Assembly: GCA_031374115.1 (NCBI GenBank) | Contig: JANMNO010000005.1 | Span: 62,001-126,000 of the forward strand | Direction of reading: 5' to 3' | From: JAKFWF01 sp031374115 | GTDB lineage: Bacteria > Pseudomonadota > Alphaproteobacteria > Rhizobiales > Hyphomicrobiaceae | DNA: 64,000 bases | In this document: piece after piece, positions 50,053 through 58,295 of the stretch | How the letters are laid out: every line of letters begins with the position of its first letter | How positions within the stretch are numbered: the first letter of the stretch is position 1 | Made by a program: the position numbers and the translations under genes | Notes under the pieces: model-generated | Told to the model about the DNA's origin: nothing | The model's input: the letters and a program-made list of their open reading frames with translations, nothing else | Database searches by the model: none

Positions 50053-51191
50053 GCACCTTCCTTCGGCGTCAGATTTGGATGGGCGACCTTGCCGTCCTTG
50101 GCGACGAGCGTGCCCTTGATCAGCTCATCGTCCCAATTGATGGCGAGAACCTTTTCCTTCTTGTCGAACATGGTCTCGAGGAAGGTCAGCAGGTTCTTGG
50201 CATAAAGGCTCGAGGCGTTGACCGGCACCGTGCCGGCGAGATTGAGCGGCCCGGAAATGCGCACCCCGTTGTGATCGACGACCTTGCCCGGCTCGGTCAG
50301 TTCGCAGTTGCCGCCGCGCTCGGCTGCAAGGTCCATCACGACGGCGCCCGGTTTCATGCTCTCGACCATGGCGCGGGTGAGCAACTTGGGGGCGGGGCGG
50401 CCGGGGATCAGCGCGGTGGTGATGACGACGTCCTGTGTCTTGATGTGGTTCGCCACCAACTCGGCTTGCTTGGCCTGATACGCGGCGCTCATCGGCTTGG
50501 CGTAACCGGCGGCCGTCTGCGCTTGCTTGAACTCGTCATCCTCGACCGCGATGAACTTGGCGCCGAGCGACGCTACCTGCTCTTTTGTGGCCGGCCGCAC
50601 GTCGGTCGCCGTCACCACAGCGCCCAAACGCCGCGCGGTCGTGATCGCCTGCAAGCCGGCAACGCCGACACCCATGATGAACATGCGCGCGGCGGGCACG
50701 GTACCGGCCGCCGTCATCATCATCGGTACTGCTTGCTCGAACATCGAGGCGGCATCGACCACCGCCTTGTAGCCGGCGAGGTTAGCCTGGCTCGACAATA
50801 CGTCCATCGACTGCGCGCGCGTGATGCGCGGCATGAACTCCATCGCGAACAAACTTGCGCCGGTTGCCGCGAGCGCGTCGAGGCCTGCCCTGTCATCGAA
50901 CGGCGAGAGGATGGCTGCAACGATCGCACCGGGCTTCAAGGTTTTGACCTCGTCAACCGAGGGGCGGCGAACTTTCAGCAATATGTCCGCGCCATTGGTG
51001 GCGTCGGCCGCTGTCGCAGCAACCGTTGCACCCGCCGCCTGATAGAGCGCATCGGCAAATCGCGACTTCTGCCCCGACCCTGATTGCACCCGGACGGTGC
51101 AGCCCATAGCGACCAGCTTCTTGGTGGTTTCAGGCGAGAGCGCGACGCGGTTTTCGCCAGCGTCTTCAGCTGTAACGGCAATCGTGACCAT
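50049..51191 (-). CDS. pntAA: NAD(P) transhydrogenase alpha1 subunit, NAD(H)-binding
   Basis: PntAA (about 380 residues) is the soluble NAD(H)-binding dI component. It starts VTIAVTAEDAGENRVALSPETTKKL and contains MMMTAAGTVPAARMFIMGVGVAGLQAI with the Rossmann Gly-rich turn, VVITTALIPGRPAPKLL and MKPGAVVMDLAAERGGNCELTEPGKVV. Start choice between Met at 51191, 51212 and the frame start at 51266 is uncertain; 51191 fits family length best. It heads the operon pntAA-pntAB-(insert)-pntB. Confidence 0.93.
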   Translation of the reverse strand: MVTIAVTAEDAGENRVALSPETTKKLVAMGCTVRVQSGSGQKSRFADALYQAAGATVAATAADATNGADILLKVRRPSVDEVKTLKPGAIVAAILSPFDDRAGLDALAATGASLFAMEFMPRITRAQSMDVLSSQANLAGYKAVVDAASMFEQAVPMMMTAAGTVPAARMFIMGVGVAGLQAITTARRLGAVVTATDVRPATKEQVASLGAKFIAVEDDEFKQAQTAAGYAKPMSAAYQAKQAELVANHIKTQDVVITTALIPGRPAPKLLTRAMVESMKPGAVVMDLAAERGGNCELTEPGKVVDHNGVRISGPLNLAGTVPVNASSLYAKNLLTFLETMFDKKEKVLAINWDDELIKGTLVAKDGKVAHPNLTPKEGA

Positions 51192-51313
51192 GGATCTGTA
51201 TCCGATTTGCATGCCCACTGGATTCAGGCCGGCATGCTGCGTGGAAGGTCTTTTCGAAGGCAACAAAGCAATTGATTGGTAGTAACCCTATCGATGATAT
51301 CAGAATAGCGCGA

Positions 51314-51457
51314 TCATACGAGGAAGATAAACATTCCAACGAGAATCAAGACAACCAATCCGATCAGCACCTTGGTTGCCGTCAAAAAACCTTCGTAAGT
51401 GCGCGTGTGCTCTGAATAATCCATGTCCGGGTGACCACCGGCGTGATGCTCGCTCAT
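51314..51457 (-). CDS. aa3-type cytochrome c oxidase subunit IV
   Basis: This 47-residue protein has an N-terminal HHAGGHPDMDYSEHTRTYEGFL, the hallmark D-Y-x-E-H-x-x-T-Y region of bacterial COX subunit IV, then one membrane helix (VLIGLVVLILVGMFIFLV) up to the stop. GAGGAAA precedes ATG 51457. The protein binds at the edge of aa3 oxidases in Paracoccus and Rhodobacter and is not essential for activity. It is alone here, 122 bases upstream of pntAA on the same strand, with no other oxidase genes near. Confidence 0.85.
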   Translation of the reverse strand: MSEHHAGGHPDMDYSEHTRTYEGFLTATKVLIGLVVLILVGMFIFLV

Positions 51458-51752
51458 CGTGTTTCCTCGTCCCTTTCGTGAAAATCCGGTCAATTGCTAT
51501 ACGAAGCCTTTTAAAGCTTCAAGCAAGTCGAGCCCCGATTCCAGACAAATAGGTCAGCGCCCGGGCAAGGGTTATTGGCAAGAAGGACACCTTTCGTGAG
51601 CTGACGATTGCGCAATCCCCCAAACTGGCATGATTACGGCTGCCCACTGTTGTCTCTCGTTCACGATTTCGCGCGGCGCGGGCTAGAACGCCGGGGCCTA
51701 GTCGGTTACGACAGGTTTTCGCCACCGATGTGGCTCCGCCAGGGATGTTTCG

Positions 51753-53771
51753 ATGTTCAAGAAGATTTTGATCGCCAACCGCGGCGAAATTGCCTGCCGC
51801 ATCATCAAGACGGCAAAACTGATGGGGATCAAGACGGTCGCCGTCTATTCCGATGCCGATCGCGAGGCGATGCACGTCGAAAGGGCGGATGAGGCCGTGC
51901 ACATCGGCCCGGCGGTGGCGTCCGAATCCTATCTCGTCATCGAGAAGATCATCGATGCCGCAAAAAAGACCGGCGCCGAGGCGGTGCATCCAGGCTACGG
52001 TTTCCTGTCGGAGCGCGAAACATTTGCGGTGGCATTGGCCAAGGCGGGCATCATATTTATCGGCCCTAACCCCGGCGCGATCGCCGCCATGGGCGACAAG
52101 ATCGAGAGCAAGAAGGCGGCTGCAAAGGCCAAGGTTTCCACCGTGCCCGGCTATCTCGGTGAGATTGCCGACGTCGCCCTTGCGACCAAGATCGCCGACG
52201 AGATTGGCTATCCGGTGATGATCAAGGCGTCGGCCGGCGGTGGCGGCAAAGGCATGCGCATCGCACACTCGCGATCCGAAGTGGCCGAAGGTTTCAACTC
52301 CTCCCGCAGCGAAGCAAAATCGTCGTTCGGCGATGACCGCGTCTTCATCGAGAAGTTCATCGTCAACCCGCGGCACATCGAAATCCAGGTGCTCGGCGAC
52401 AAGCACGGCAACGTCATCCATCTCGGCGAGCGCGAGTGCTCGATCCAGCGCCGTAATCAGAAGGTCATCGAGGAGGCCCCGTCGCCGTTACTCGACGATG
52501 CTACCCGCCGCAAAATGGGGGAGCAGGCCGTCGCGCTGGCCAAGGCGGTCGGCTACGACAGCGCCGGCACGGTTGAGTTCGTGGCCGCACAAGATCGCTC
52601 GTTCTTCTTCCTGGAAATGAACACGCGCCTGCAGGTCGAGCATCCCGTGACCGAACTGATCACCGGTATCGATCTCGTCGAGCAGATGATCCGGGTGGCT
52701 GCGGGCGAGAAACTTTCGATCAAGCAGCCGGACGTTAAACTGAAAGGCTGGGCGGTCGAAAGCCGCATCTACGCCGAGGACCCGTATCGTGGCTTCTTGC
52801 CATCGATCGGGCGTCTGGTGAAATATCGGCCGCCGCGCGAAGGCACCAACAACGGCATCACGGTACGCAACGACACCGGCGTTGCCGAAGGCGGCGAGAT
52901 CTCGATGTTCTACGATCCGATGATCGCCAAGCTCGTCACCCACGCGTCCACGCGCGCTGCCGCGATCGAGGCCCAGGCCGACGCACTCGATGCGTTCTGC
53001 ATCGATGGCATCCAGCACAATATCCCGTTCCTCACGTCCTTGATGCAGCATCCGCGCTGGCGCTCAGGAAACCTGTCGACCGGCTTCATCGCCGAAGAAT
53101 TCCCCAGCGGCTTCAAGGCCAGGGTCGCTGTTGGCGCCGAACTCGAACTTCTGGCGGGCGTTGCAGCATCGATCGATCATCTGCATAACAATCGCCGTCG
53201 CGACATCACCGGCCAAATGGGCGGCACCAATGTTCGTTTCGCCTCCCGGCGCGTCGTCCACATGGGGACCGCGGCCCAGCATCTCGAAGTCACCGGTGGC
53301 AACGGTTATCCGACGTACGTGTCGTTCATGGATAAGTCGGAGAAAGTAAACCGTACGCTGGAAATTGTCTCGGCCTGGTGGCCGGGCGAACCGGTGTGGA
53401 CCGGCACGATCGACGGTACGACAGCCGCCGTTCAAGTGCGCCCCGTTCTCAACGGTTATGATCTAAGTTATCGCGGCATCCAGGTCGCAGCGTACGTGTT
53501 CACCGAACGGGAAGCTGCAATGGCCGCCCTGATGCCGGAAAAGGTTGCAGCCGATATGAGCCGCTTCCTACTGTGTCCCATGCCGGGCCTAGTCAAGGCG
53601 ATCCACGTATCGGATGGCCAAGACATCAAGGCCGGCGATAATCTTGCCGTGGTCGAAGCGATGAAAATGGAGAACATTCTCAAAGCCGAGCGCGACGGAC
53701 GCGTGAAGGTGGTGCGCGCCAAAGCCGGCGAGAGCCTGGCCGTCGACGCCGTCATCATGGAATTCGTGTGA
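51753..53771 (+). CDS. pccA: Biotin-dependent acyl-CoA carboxylase alpha chain (propionyl-CoA type)
   Basis: The 672-residue protein holds biotin carboxylase (residues 1-450: KILIANRGEIACRIIKTA, ASAGGGGKGMRIAHS, FLEMNTRLQVEHPVTE), a linker region, and a biotin carrier domain with the biotinylated Lys in VEAMKMENIL near the end. Length and layout match PccA, which carboxylates propionyl-CoA to methylmalonyl-CoA with a PccB partner; acetyl-CoA or other acyl-CoA use cannot be excluded. No carboxyltransferase gene is in the window. The next gene starts inside its stop codon context. Confidence 0.93.
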   Translation: MFKKILIANRGEIACRIIKTAKLMGIKTVAVYSDADREAMHVERADEAVHIGPAVASESYLVIEKIIDAAKKTGAEAVHPGYGFLSERETFAVALAKAGIIFIGPNPGAIAAMGDKIESKKAAAKAKVSTVPGYLGEIADVALATKIADEIGYPVMIKASAGGGGKGMRIAHSRSEVAEGFNSSRSEAKSSFGDDRVFIEKFIVNPRHIEIQVLGDKHGNVIHLGERECSIQRRNQKVIEEAPSPLLDDATRRKMGEQAVALAKAVGYDSAGTVEFVAAQDRSFFFLEMNTRLQVEHPVTELITGIDLVEQMIRVAAGEKLSIKQPDVKLKGWAVESRIYAEDPYRGFLPSIGRLVKYRPPREGTNNGITVRNDTGVAEGGEISMFYDPMIAKLVTHASTRAAAIEAQADALDAFCIDGIQHNIPFLTSLMQHPRWRSGNLSTGFIAEEFPSGFKARVAVGAELELLAGVAASIDHLHNNRRRDITGQMGGTNVRFASRRVVHMGTAAQHLEVTGGNGYPTYVSFMDKSEKVNRTLEIVSAWWPGEPVWTGTIDGTTAAVQVRPVLNGYDLSYRGIQVAAYVFTEREAAMAALMPEKVAADMSRFLLCPMPGLVKAIHVSDGQDIKAGDNLAVVEAMKMENILKAERDGRVKVVRAKAGESLAVDAVIMEFV

Positions 53772-55045
53772 GCGAGACTTTGGCCGGCACGCAGATCATC
53801 AACGATCCTAACGTCAACGGCGCAGAGCCGACGATCGCCGGCACCACCGCAACCGTTGGCTCCATTGTAACGCGCGCCTATGCGGAGGGTATCGAGGCCG
53901 CACGCGAGATTGCAGCGCCACCACTTTCGCTCGAGGCGATCGAAACCGCCATCCAGTATTGCGCGAAACGCAATTGCGACGCGGCCGCCATCTACTGCCG
54001 GGGCTGCCGGTTACGCACCGAGCAGGACGGGCTGAACTCGATCGACGACTATCTGCAGCAGTACGCGTTTACACGCTTCGACGCGTCCGGACTTGAGGTG
54101 CGCGGACCTGGCGCCGAGCCGGCCCCTGCATCGCCTCCAACGCTCGACGATCTGGTGCGGAACTGGCGGGGTGAAGCAATCTTCTATCTCGCTCGCCGGG
54201 TCATTCGCCGGCAGAAGCAAGAGCTGGAACCGCGCCCTAAGAAGATGGCCGGCAATCTCGATGCAGGCCCGGCGCCAGCAATGATCCTGGTGCGCCCGCA
54301 GTTGGCCGACAACATCGGCATGGTGGCCCGCGCGATGGCGAACTTCGGCCTCGCGGATCTGCGGCTGGTGGCGCCGCGCGACGGCTGGCCCAACGAGAAA
54401 GCGCTGATTGCAGCTGCCGGCGCCGATTTCATCATCGATGCCGCAAAAGCCTCGGAAACCCTCGCTGGCTCGATGACCGACCTCAACTACGTGGTCGCGA
54501 CTACTGCTCGTCAACGCGACTTGACCAAGCCGGTGCTGACGCCAGAACAAGCGGTGGCCGAAATCACCCGACGCATCGGCGCAGGACAACGCTGCGGGGT
54601 GATGTTCGGGCCTGAGCGCACCGGCCTCGAATCTGACGAGATCGCAGTTGCCGATGCCATCGTCATGGCGCCTGTCAATCCACGGTTCGCCTCGCTCAAC
54701 CTCGCGCAGGCAGCCTTGCTGTTCGCCTATGAGTGGATGAAAGTCACGCAGCGTGGCACACTCGGCCGGGTGACCAACTTCGAGCAGCCGTTGGAGACGG
54801 GTTTGCGTTTGCGCGGTTCGGCACCGGCGACGAAGGAAGAATTGCTGGGTTTTATCTCGCAGCTCAAGGGCGAACTCGAGCGGCTCGGATTTTTCAACGC
54901 AGGACATAAGCGTCAAGCGGTCATGCGGAATATCCACAGTATGTTCAGCCGGATGGGCGCGACAGAGCAGGAAGTGCGCACCTTGCGTGGCATTGTCGCC
55001 ACGCTCTCGAAGGGCAAAGGACCCGCGCGCAAACCGACTGAGTAA
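53768..55045 (+). CDS. DUF433-like domain fused to TrmJ-type tRNA 2'-O-methyltransferase
   Basis: The 425-residue frame begins at GTG 53768, overlapping the pccA stop (GTGA). Residues about 8-70 (QIINDPNVNGAEPTIAGTTATVGSIVTRAYAEG, PPLSLEAIETAIQYCAKRNC) look like DUF433. A short Cys-bearing segment (YCRGCRLRTEQDGLNSIDDYL) and linker follow. From about residue 160 it is a SpoU/TrmJ SAM methyltransferase: MILVRPQLADNIGMVARAMANFGLADLRLV, GVMFGPERTGLESDE and NLAQAALLFAYEW, with the knotted-fold motifs. Normal TrmJ starts near MAGNLDAG at 54244, where only a weak binding site is seen. TrmJ methylates position 32 of tRNA. The fusion is read directly; its purpose is unknown. Confidence 0.8.
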   Translation: MSETLAGTQIINDPNVNGAEPTIAGTTATVGSIVTRAYAEGIEAAREIAAPPLSLEAIETAIQYCAKRNCDAAAIYCRGCRLRTEQDGLNSIDDYLQQYAFTRFDASGLEVRGPGAEPAPASPPTLDDLVRNWRGEAIFYLARRVIRRQKQELEPRPKKMAGNLDAGPAPAMILVRPQLADNIGMVARAMANFGLADLRLVAPRDGWPNEKALIAAAGADFIIDAAKASETLAGSMTDLNYVVATTARQRDLTKPVLTPEQAVAEITRRIGAGQRCGVMFGPERTGLESDEIAVADAIVMAPVNPRFASLNLAQAALLFAYEWMKVTQRGTLGRVTNFEQPLETGLRLRGSAPATKEELLGFISQLKGELERLGFFNAGHKRQAVMRNIHSMFSRMGATEQEVRTLRGIVATLSKGKGPARKPTE

Positions 55046-55206
55046 GCTGCCATTATTACGCCTACTTTGGAGACGACCCCGTGCCTTGAGCGCGAGATCG
55101 TACGGCCAACACTGCGCGAGGCCGGGCTACTTCAGACGCAGCCTGGAAAGATTTTGACAGCAGGCGACGCGCACACCATCATTGAAAAGGCGGGGGCAGG
55201 AACGAA

Positions 55207-55869
55207 ATGCCGATGGGTACATTCATGCGAAAACACTTGGTGCGCGGCGGCATTGCCAGCGCACTGCTAGCGGGGCTCGCAGTCTCGGCTGCGGCTCAGG
55301 ACATCAGCGAAAATACAGTCAAGGCGTTCATGAACTACGCCTGGTCGATGACGCCGGCCAAATTCACCAAGCCGGATGGCAAGGTCGTTGAGATCGACAA
55401 AAAACAGCGCGAAAAGATCGAGGTTGCGGTCGACGTTGCACGCGAGATCATTCGCGCGGGACGTATGACGGCCCACGCGCAACTTTGCGATTTGGGCGAG
55501 CTGCAGGTGCTGAACTATCGCTCGCTGATGAAGCGCGAGAACGAAAAGAAAAAGTGGTCTGAGCAGCAGATGATCTACATCAATCAGCTGCATCTCACGA
55601 CGGTGATGTTGCTCACCGGCAAAATCAAGGAAATCGTCGAAGGCGATGGCGGCGAAAAACGCCCGGTCGTCGAAGACACGCGGGCGGCCGACGCCAAGTC
55701 GTGCAGCGACGAGCAACGCAAAAAGGTCAGCGAGCTGATCACTGCGTACCTGAAGACGGGTCCAGCCGTTACCCTCGACAGCGCTCCACCGGCAACAGCA
55801 TCGGCGCCGGTTGCAGCACCGCCCGCCGCGGCAACGCCTACTGCAGCGACTGCCCCTAAGAAGCCGTGA
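55207..55869 (+). CDS. Secreted protein of unknown function with Ala/Pro-rich tail
   Basis: The 220-residue protein has a signal peptide (RKHLVRGGIASALLAGLAVSAAAQ) and a helical central part (FMNYAWSMTPAKFTKPDGKVVEIDK, VAREIIRAGRMTAHAQLCDLGEL, ending near SCSDEQRKKVSELI). A low-complexity Ala/Pro/Thr tail (APPAAATPTAATAPKKP) closes it. Two cysteines (CDLG and SCSD) could form a disulfide. AGGAA lies before ATG 55207; an in-frame ATG at 55225 is an alternative. It is followed by a clear terminator. Confidence 0.75.
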   Translation: MPMGTFMRKHLVRGGIASALLAGLAVSAAAQDISENTVKAFMNYAWSMTPAKFTKPDGKVVEIDKKQREKIEVAVDVAREIIRAGRMTAHAQLCDLGELQVLNYRSLMKRENEKKKWSEQQMIYINQLHLTTVMLLTGKIKEIVEGDGGEKRPVVEDTRAADAKSCSDEQRKKVSELITAYLKTGPAVTLDSAPPATASAPVAAPPAAATPTAATAPKKP

Positions 55870-55939
55870 GCGCGCACCACCGGTTGCGGTGCGTTATCTG
55901 TTGACGCCGCGATGTTGGCTCAGTAATACACCTCTGGAG

Positions 55940-55967
55940 CGCGGGCTTAACGGCCCGCGTTTTATTT
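55940..55967 (+). terminator. Intrinsic terminator
   Basis: CGCGGGC and GCCCGCG form a perfect 7-bp stem around TTAACG, followed by TTTTATTT. It lies 71 bases after the secreted-protein stop and ends transcription ahead of rpsD. Confidence 0.8.
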
Positions 55968-56032
55968 GCGCGCCTGTGATGACCGGGACTTGTTCCGGCT
56001 GTCTGTCGGCCTCTCATCGGGGGCAGAGGAAG

Positions 56033-56080
56033 GGGCGCTCCAACCTGAACCGGGTCGCGCCCATAAGCTGCGTTGCGCCC
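56033..56080 (+). promoter_or_regulatory. rpsD leader with two competing hairpin arms
   Basis: GGGCGC at 56033-56038 can pair with GCGCCC at 56057-56062 or with a second GCGCCC at 56075-56080, giving mutually exclusive stems just before the rpsD ribosome binding site. S4 controls its own synthesis in several bacteria by binding a leader structure. Function here is inferred only. Confidence 0.35.
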
Positions 56081-56098
56081 AAATTTGGAGTGCTAGAT

Positions 56099-56716
56099 AT
56101 GACGAAACGCGTCACCGCTAAGCATAAAATCGATCGCCGGCTTGGCGAAAACATTTGGGGCCGCCCTAAGAGCCCGCTGAACAAGCGAGAGAGCCGTCCC
56201 GGCCAACACGGCGAACGCCGCGTCAACAAGCTGTCGGACTTTGGCCAGCAGCTGCGCGCCAAGCAGAAGCTGAAGGGTTATTACGGCAACATAACCGAAC
56301 GGCAGTTCCGCAAGATTTACGAAGAAGCATCCCGTCTGCGGGGCTCGACGTCGGAGCAGCTGATCGGCTTGCTCGAGCGTCGCCTCGATGCGGTTGTCTA
56401 TCGCGCCAAGTTCGTTGCCACCGTTTTCGCCTCGCGCCAGTTCGTCAGCCACGGCCACGTCAGCGTTAACGGCCGCAAGGTCGACATTTGCAGTTTCCGC
56501 TGCAAAGTCGGCGATCTGATCGAAGTTAAGGAGCCATCCCGCCAGCTGACGATCGTGCTCGAGGCGATCAAAAGCTCGGAGCGCGATACACCTGATTATC
56601 TCGAAGTCGATCACAACAAGATGACGGCAAAGGTGCTTCGTATTCCAGCTCTTTCCGATGTGCCGTTCCCGGTGCAGATGGAACCGAACCTGGTGGTCGA
56701 GTTCTACTCGCGCTAG
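56099..56716 (+). CDS. rpsD: 30S ribosomal protein S4
   Basis: S4 (205 residues) binds 16S rRNA early in small-subunit assembly. It starts TKRVTAKHKIDRRLGENIWGRPKSPLNKRE and has the S4 RNA-binding domain (RLDAVVYRAKFVATVFASRQFVSHGHVSVNGRKVDI) with the usual C-terminus PNLVVEFYSR. ATG 56099 follows TGGAG; the open frame extends to 55811 but that part has no homology. The gene stands alone, not in the alpha operon, as is common in alphaproteobacteria. Confidence 0.97.
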   Translation: MTKRVTAKHKIDRRLGENIWGRPKSPLNKRESRPGQHGERRVNKLSDFGQQLRAKQKLKGYYGNITERQFRKIYEEASRLRGSTSEQLIGLLERRLDAVVYRAKFVATVFASRQFVSHGHVSVNGRKVDICSFRCKVGDLIEVKEPSRQLTIVLEAIKSSERDTPDYLEVDHNKMTAKVLRIPALSDVPFPVQMEPNLVVEFYSR

Positions 56717-56735
56717 GTATAGCCGGACACGACCA

Positions 56736-56770
56736 ACACCTGCGACGGCTCTGGCATCGCAGGTGTTTTA
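56736..56770 (+). terminator. rpsD intrinsic terminator
   Basis: ACACCTGCGA (56736-56745) and TCGCAGGTGT (56757-56766) form a perfect 10-bp stem with an 11-base loop, followed by TTTA. It begins 19 bases after the rpsD stop. Confidence 0.85.
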
Positions 56771-56777
56771 TTGCGCG

Positions 56778-56873
56778 CTAGCCCAACAACCACGACAGAA
56801 ACAACATCAGCGCAATGACGATAAATGCCGACCGGTGGATCAGGCACCAACGGCAATCTGCGCCTTTTTTCAT
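56778..56873 (-). CDS. Possible 31-residue membrane peptide with CxxC
   Basis: The frame reads MKKGADCRWCLIHRS followed by a hydrophobic helix (AFIVIALMLFLSWLLG) to the stop. A basic N-terminus, CxxC and one membrane segment are what a small membrane protein would have. Against it, no good ribosome binding site precedes the ATG, and short frames arise by chance. Recorded as a possibility. Confidence 0.3.
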   Translation of the reverse strand: MKKGADCRWCLIHRSAFIVIALMLFLSWLLG

Positions 56874-57099
56874 GCGTGCACAGCGCCGCTGCGAGTCGTC
56901 CAGATTCGCGAGACAGACTGTTCACTTTCAAGATCAATAGCCCATAAACTCGGCGTTGATCTCGCGTCTTTCACGATTGCGTGTCCATCTTACGCTTGGT
57001 GCAGATTGACTTGATCTGGCCGTGATGCGACCGTTTGCTCCGTTTATATCCTGCCAATTTTAAACCTCCCACCACAACCGTCATCAAGGAGACCTGTTA

Positions 57100-57540
57100 A
57101 TGATGCGCGTCCTCTCTGTTCTCGCCGCCATCGCGGTCGGTGCAACCGCCGTATATGCGCAAAGTGCGGCCATTGGCCAGCGCAAGGAGATCCTGAAGAC
57201 CTTCGGCGGCGCCTTCAAAGAGCCCGGCCAGATGATGAAGGGCGAGGCGGCGTTCGACCTTGCAAAGGTTCAGGCGTCGCTGAAAACCATCGCTGATGGT
57301 GCACCGAAACTTCCGGCACTTTTCCCCGACGACAGCAAGACCGGCGGCGAGACGCAGGCTTTGCCAGTCATTTGGGAAAACAAGGCGGAGTTCACCGCCA
57401 TTTACGCCAAGCTCGAAGCTGATGCGAAGGCAGCTGCCGTCGCCATCACGGACGAGGCGTCATTCAAGACCGAGTGGCCAAAGATTGGCGCCAATTGCGG
57501 CACCTGCCACAAGAAGTTCCGCCAGCCACCGAAGACCTAA
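57100..57540 (+). CDS. Cytochrome c' (class II c-type cytochrome)
   Basis: The 146-residue periplasmic haem protein has a signal peptide (MRVLSVLAAIAVGATAVYAQ) and a four-helix-bundle sequence with the class II haem motif CGTCHKKFR at the C-terminus. QRKEILKTFGGAFKEPGQMMKGEAAFD is the usual first-helix pattern. AAGGAG precedes the ATG. Cytochromes c' bind NO or CO or carry electrons. It is followed after 14 bases by a cytochrome b561-type gene, forming a redox pair. Confidence 0.92.
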   Translation: MMRVLSVLAAIAVGATAVYAQSAAIGQRKEILKTFGGAFKEPGQMMKGEAAFDLAKVQASLKTIADGAPKLPALFPDDSKTGGETQALPVIWENKAEFTAIYAKLEADAKAAAVAITDEASFKTEWPKIGANCGTCHKKFRQPPKT

Positions 57541-57554
57541 GCATCAACCGCCGA

Positions 57555-58295
57555 ATGCCTGACTCTACGGCCGGAGCAATTGCAACTGCGACATCCAAAG
57601 TGCGCGCGTGGGATATTCCCACGCGCGTTTTTCATTGGTCGCTCGTGCTTCTCATCGTCAACTCCTGGGCTAGTTTTCAGTTTGCTGAGGCATTCGCCGA
57701 CAACACCATGAAATGGCACCGCTATAACGGCTATGCCATCCTCGTGCTGCTGGTGTGGCGCGTGCTCTGGGGCTTCGTTGGCTCCTCCACGTCGCGATGG
57801 TCGGCATTTCTGCGCTGGCCCTGGATCGCTGCCCGATACGCCTTCGATACCTTGCGCGGACGTGAACGTCCCTTCCTCGGACATAACCCGCTTGGCTCCT
57901 ACATGATCATGACGTTGCTCTGCGCCGTCGGCGTGCAGGCAGTCCTCGGCCTGATGACCGTCGAGCACAACGACGTGACCTGGGGGCCGCTCTACAAACT
58001 GGTCTCCGAAGCCAACCAGAAACGTGTTTCGTATTTCCACGTCCGACTACTGAACTATCTGATCTGGCCGTTAATCGTGACGCACATCACAGCGAACATA
58101 ATCTATGCCGTTTGGAAAAAAGATCCGTTGATCCGTGCAATGGTAACCGGGGCCAAACCGGCTGGCGATTATGAGGATCAAGCCGAGGCAGTCATCATTA
58201 AGCGGCCCATATTGCGGGCGTTTCTGTGCCTGGGGCTCGCAGCCGTCATCGTCTTCGGGACGATCGCAGCACTAGGCGGAAAGATCCTTTACTAA
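57555..58295 (+). CDS. Cytochrome b561-family membrane protein
   Basis: The 246-residue protein has four haem-binding helices of the bacterial cytochrome b561/Ni-hydrogenase b-subunit type. It has VRAWDIPTRVFHWSLVLLIVNSW with the first His, KWHRYNGYAILVLLVWRVLWGFVGS, LGSYMIMTLLCAVGVQAVLGLM, and RVSYFHVRLLNYLIWPLIVTHITANIIYAVWKK with two more His ligands. It most likely passes electrons between the quinone pool and the cytochrome c' encoded just before. The start of the gene contains a 10-bp perfect inverted repeat. It overlaps the convergent gene by four bases. Confidence 0.92.
   Translation: MPDSTAGAIATATSKVRAWDIPTRVFHWSLVLLIVNSWASFQFAEAFADNTMKWHRYNGYAILVLLVWRVLWGFVGSSTSRWSAFLRWPWIAARYAFDTLRGRERPFLGHNPLGSYMIMTLLCAVGVQAVLGLMTVEHNDVTWGPLYKLVSEANQKRVSYFHVRLLNYLIWPLIVTHITANIIYAVWKKDPLIRAMVTGAKPAGDYEDQAEAVIIKRPILRAFLCLGLAAVIVFGTIAALGGKILY
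57603..57632 (+). other. Terminator-like hairpin inside the b561 gene
   Basis: CGCGCGTGGG and CCCACGCGCG pair perfectly around ATATT and are followed by five T. This is the form of an intrinsic terminator, but it lies 48 bases inside the coding region, spanning the conserved WDIPTRVFHW codons. It may be a by-product of that protein motif or an attenuator. Confidence 0.4.

Larger units (their letters stand above)
56717..57099. other. Intergenic region between rpsD and cytochrome c'
   Basis: Besides the rpsD terminator this 383-base stretch contains one weakly supported 31-residue frame on the minus strand and, at its end, the AAGGAG binding site of the cytochrome c' gene. I see no other gene, repeat or RNA. 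Confidence 0.5.

Noticed and set aside
51519..52421. 300-residue open frame antisense to pccA
   Set aside because: It lies opposite a well-supported carboxylase gene, has no binding site, and its composition (many His, Asp, Arg) is typical of an antisense shadow in GC-rich DNA.
55811..56098. 96-codon N-terminal extension of rpsD
   Set aside because: S4 begins at the ATG at 56099 with its own Shine-Dalgarno; the extension spans a terminator and has no homology.
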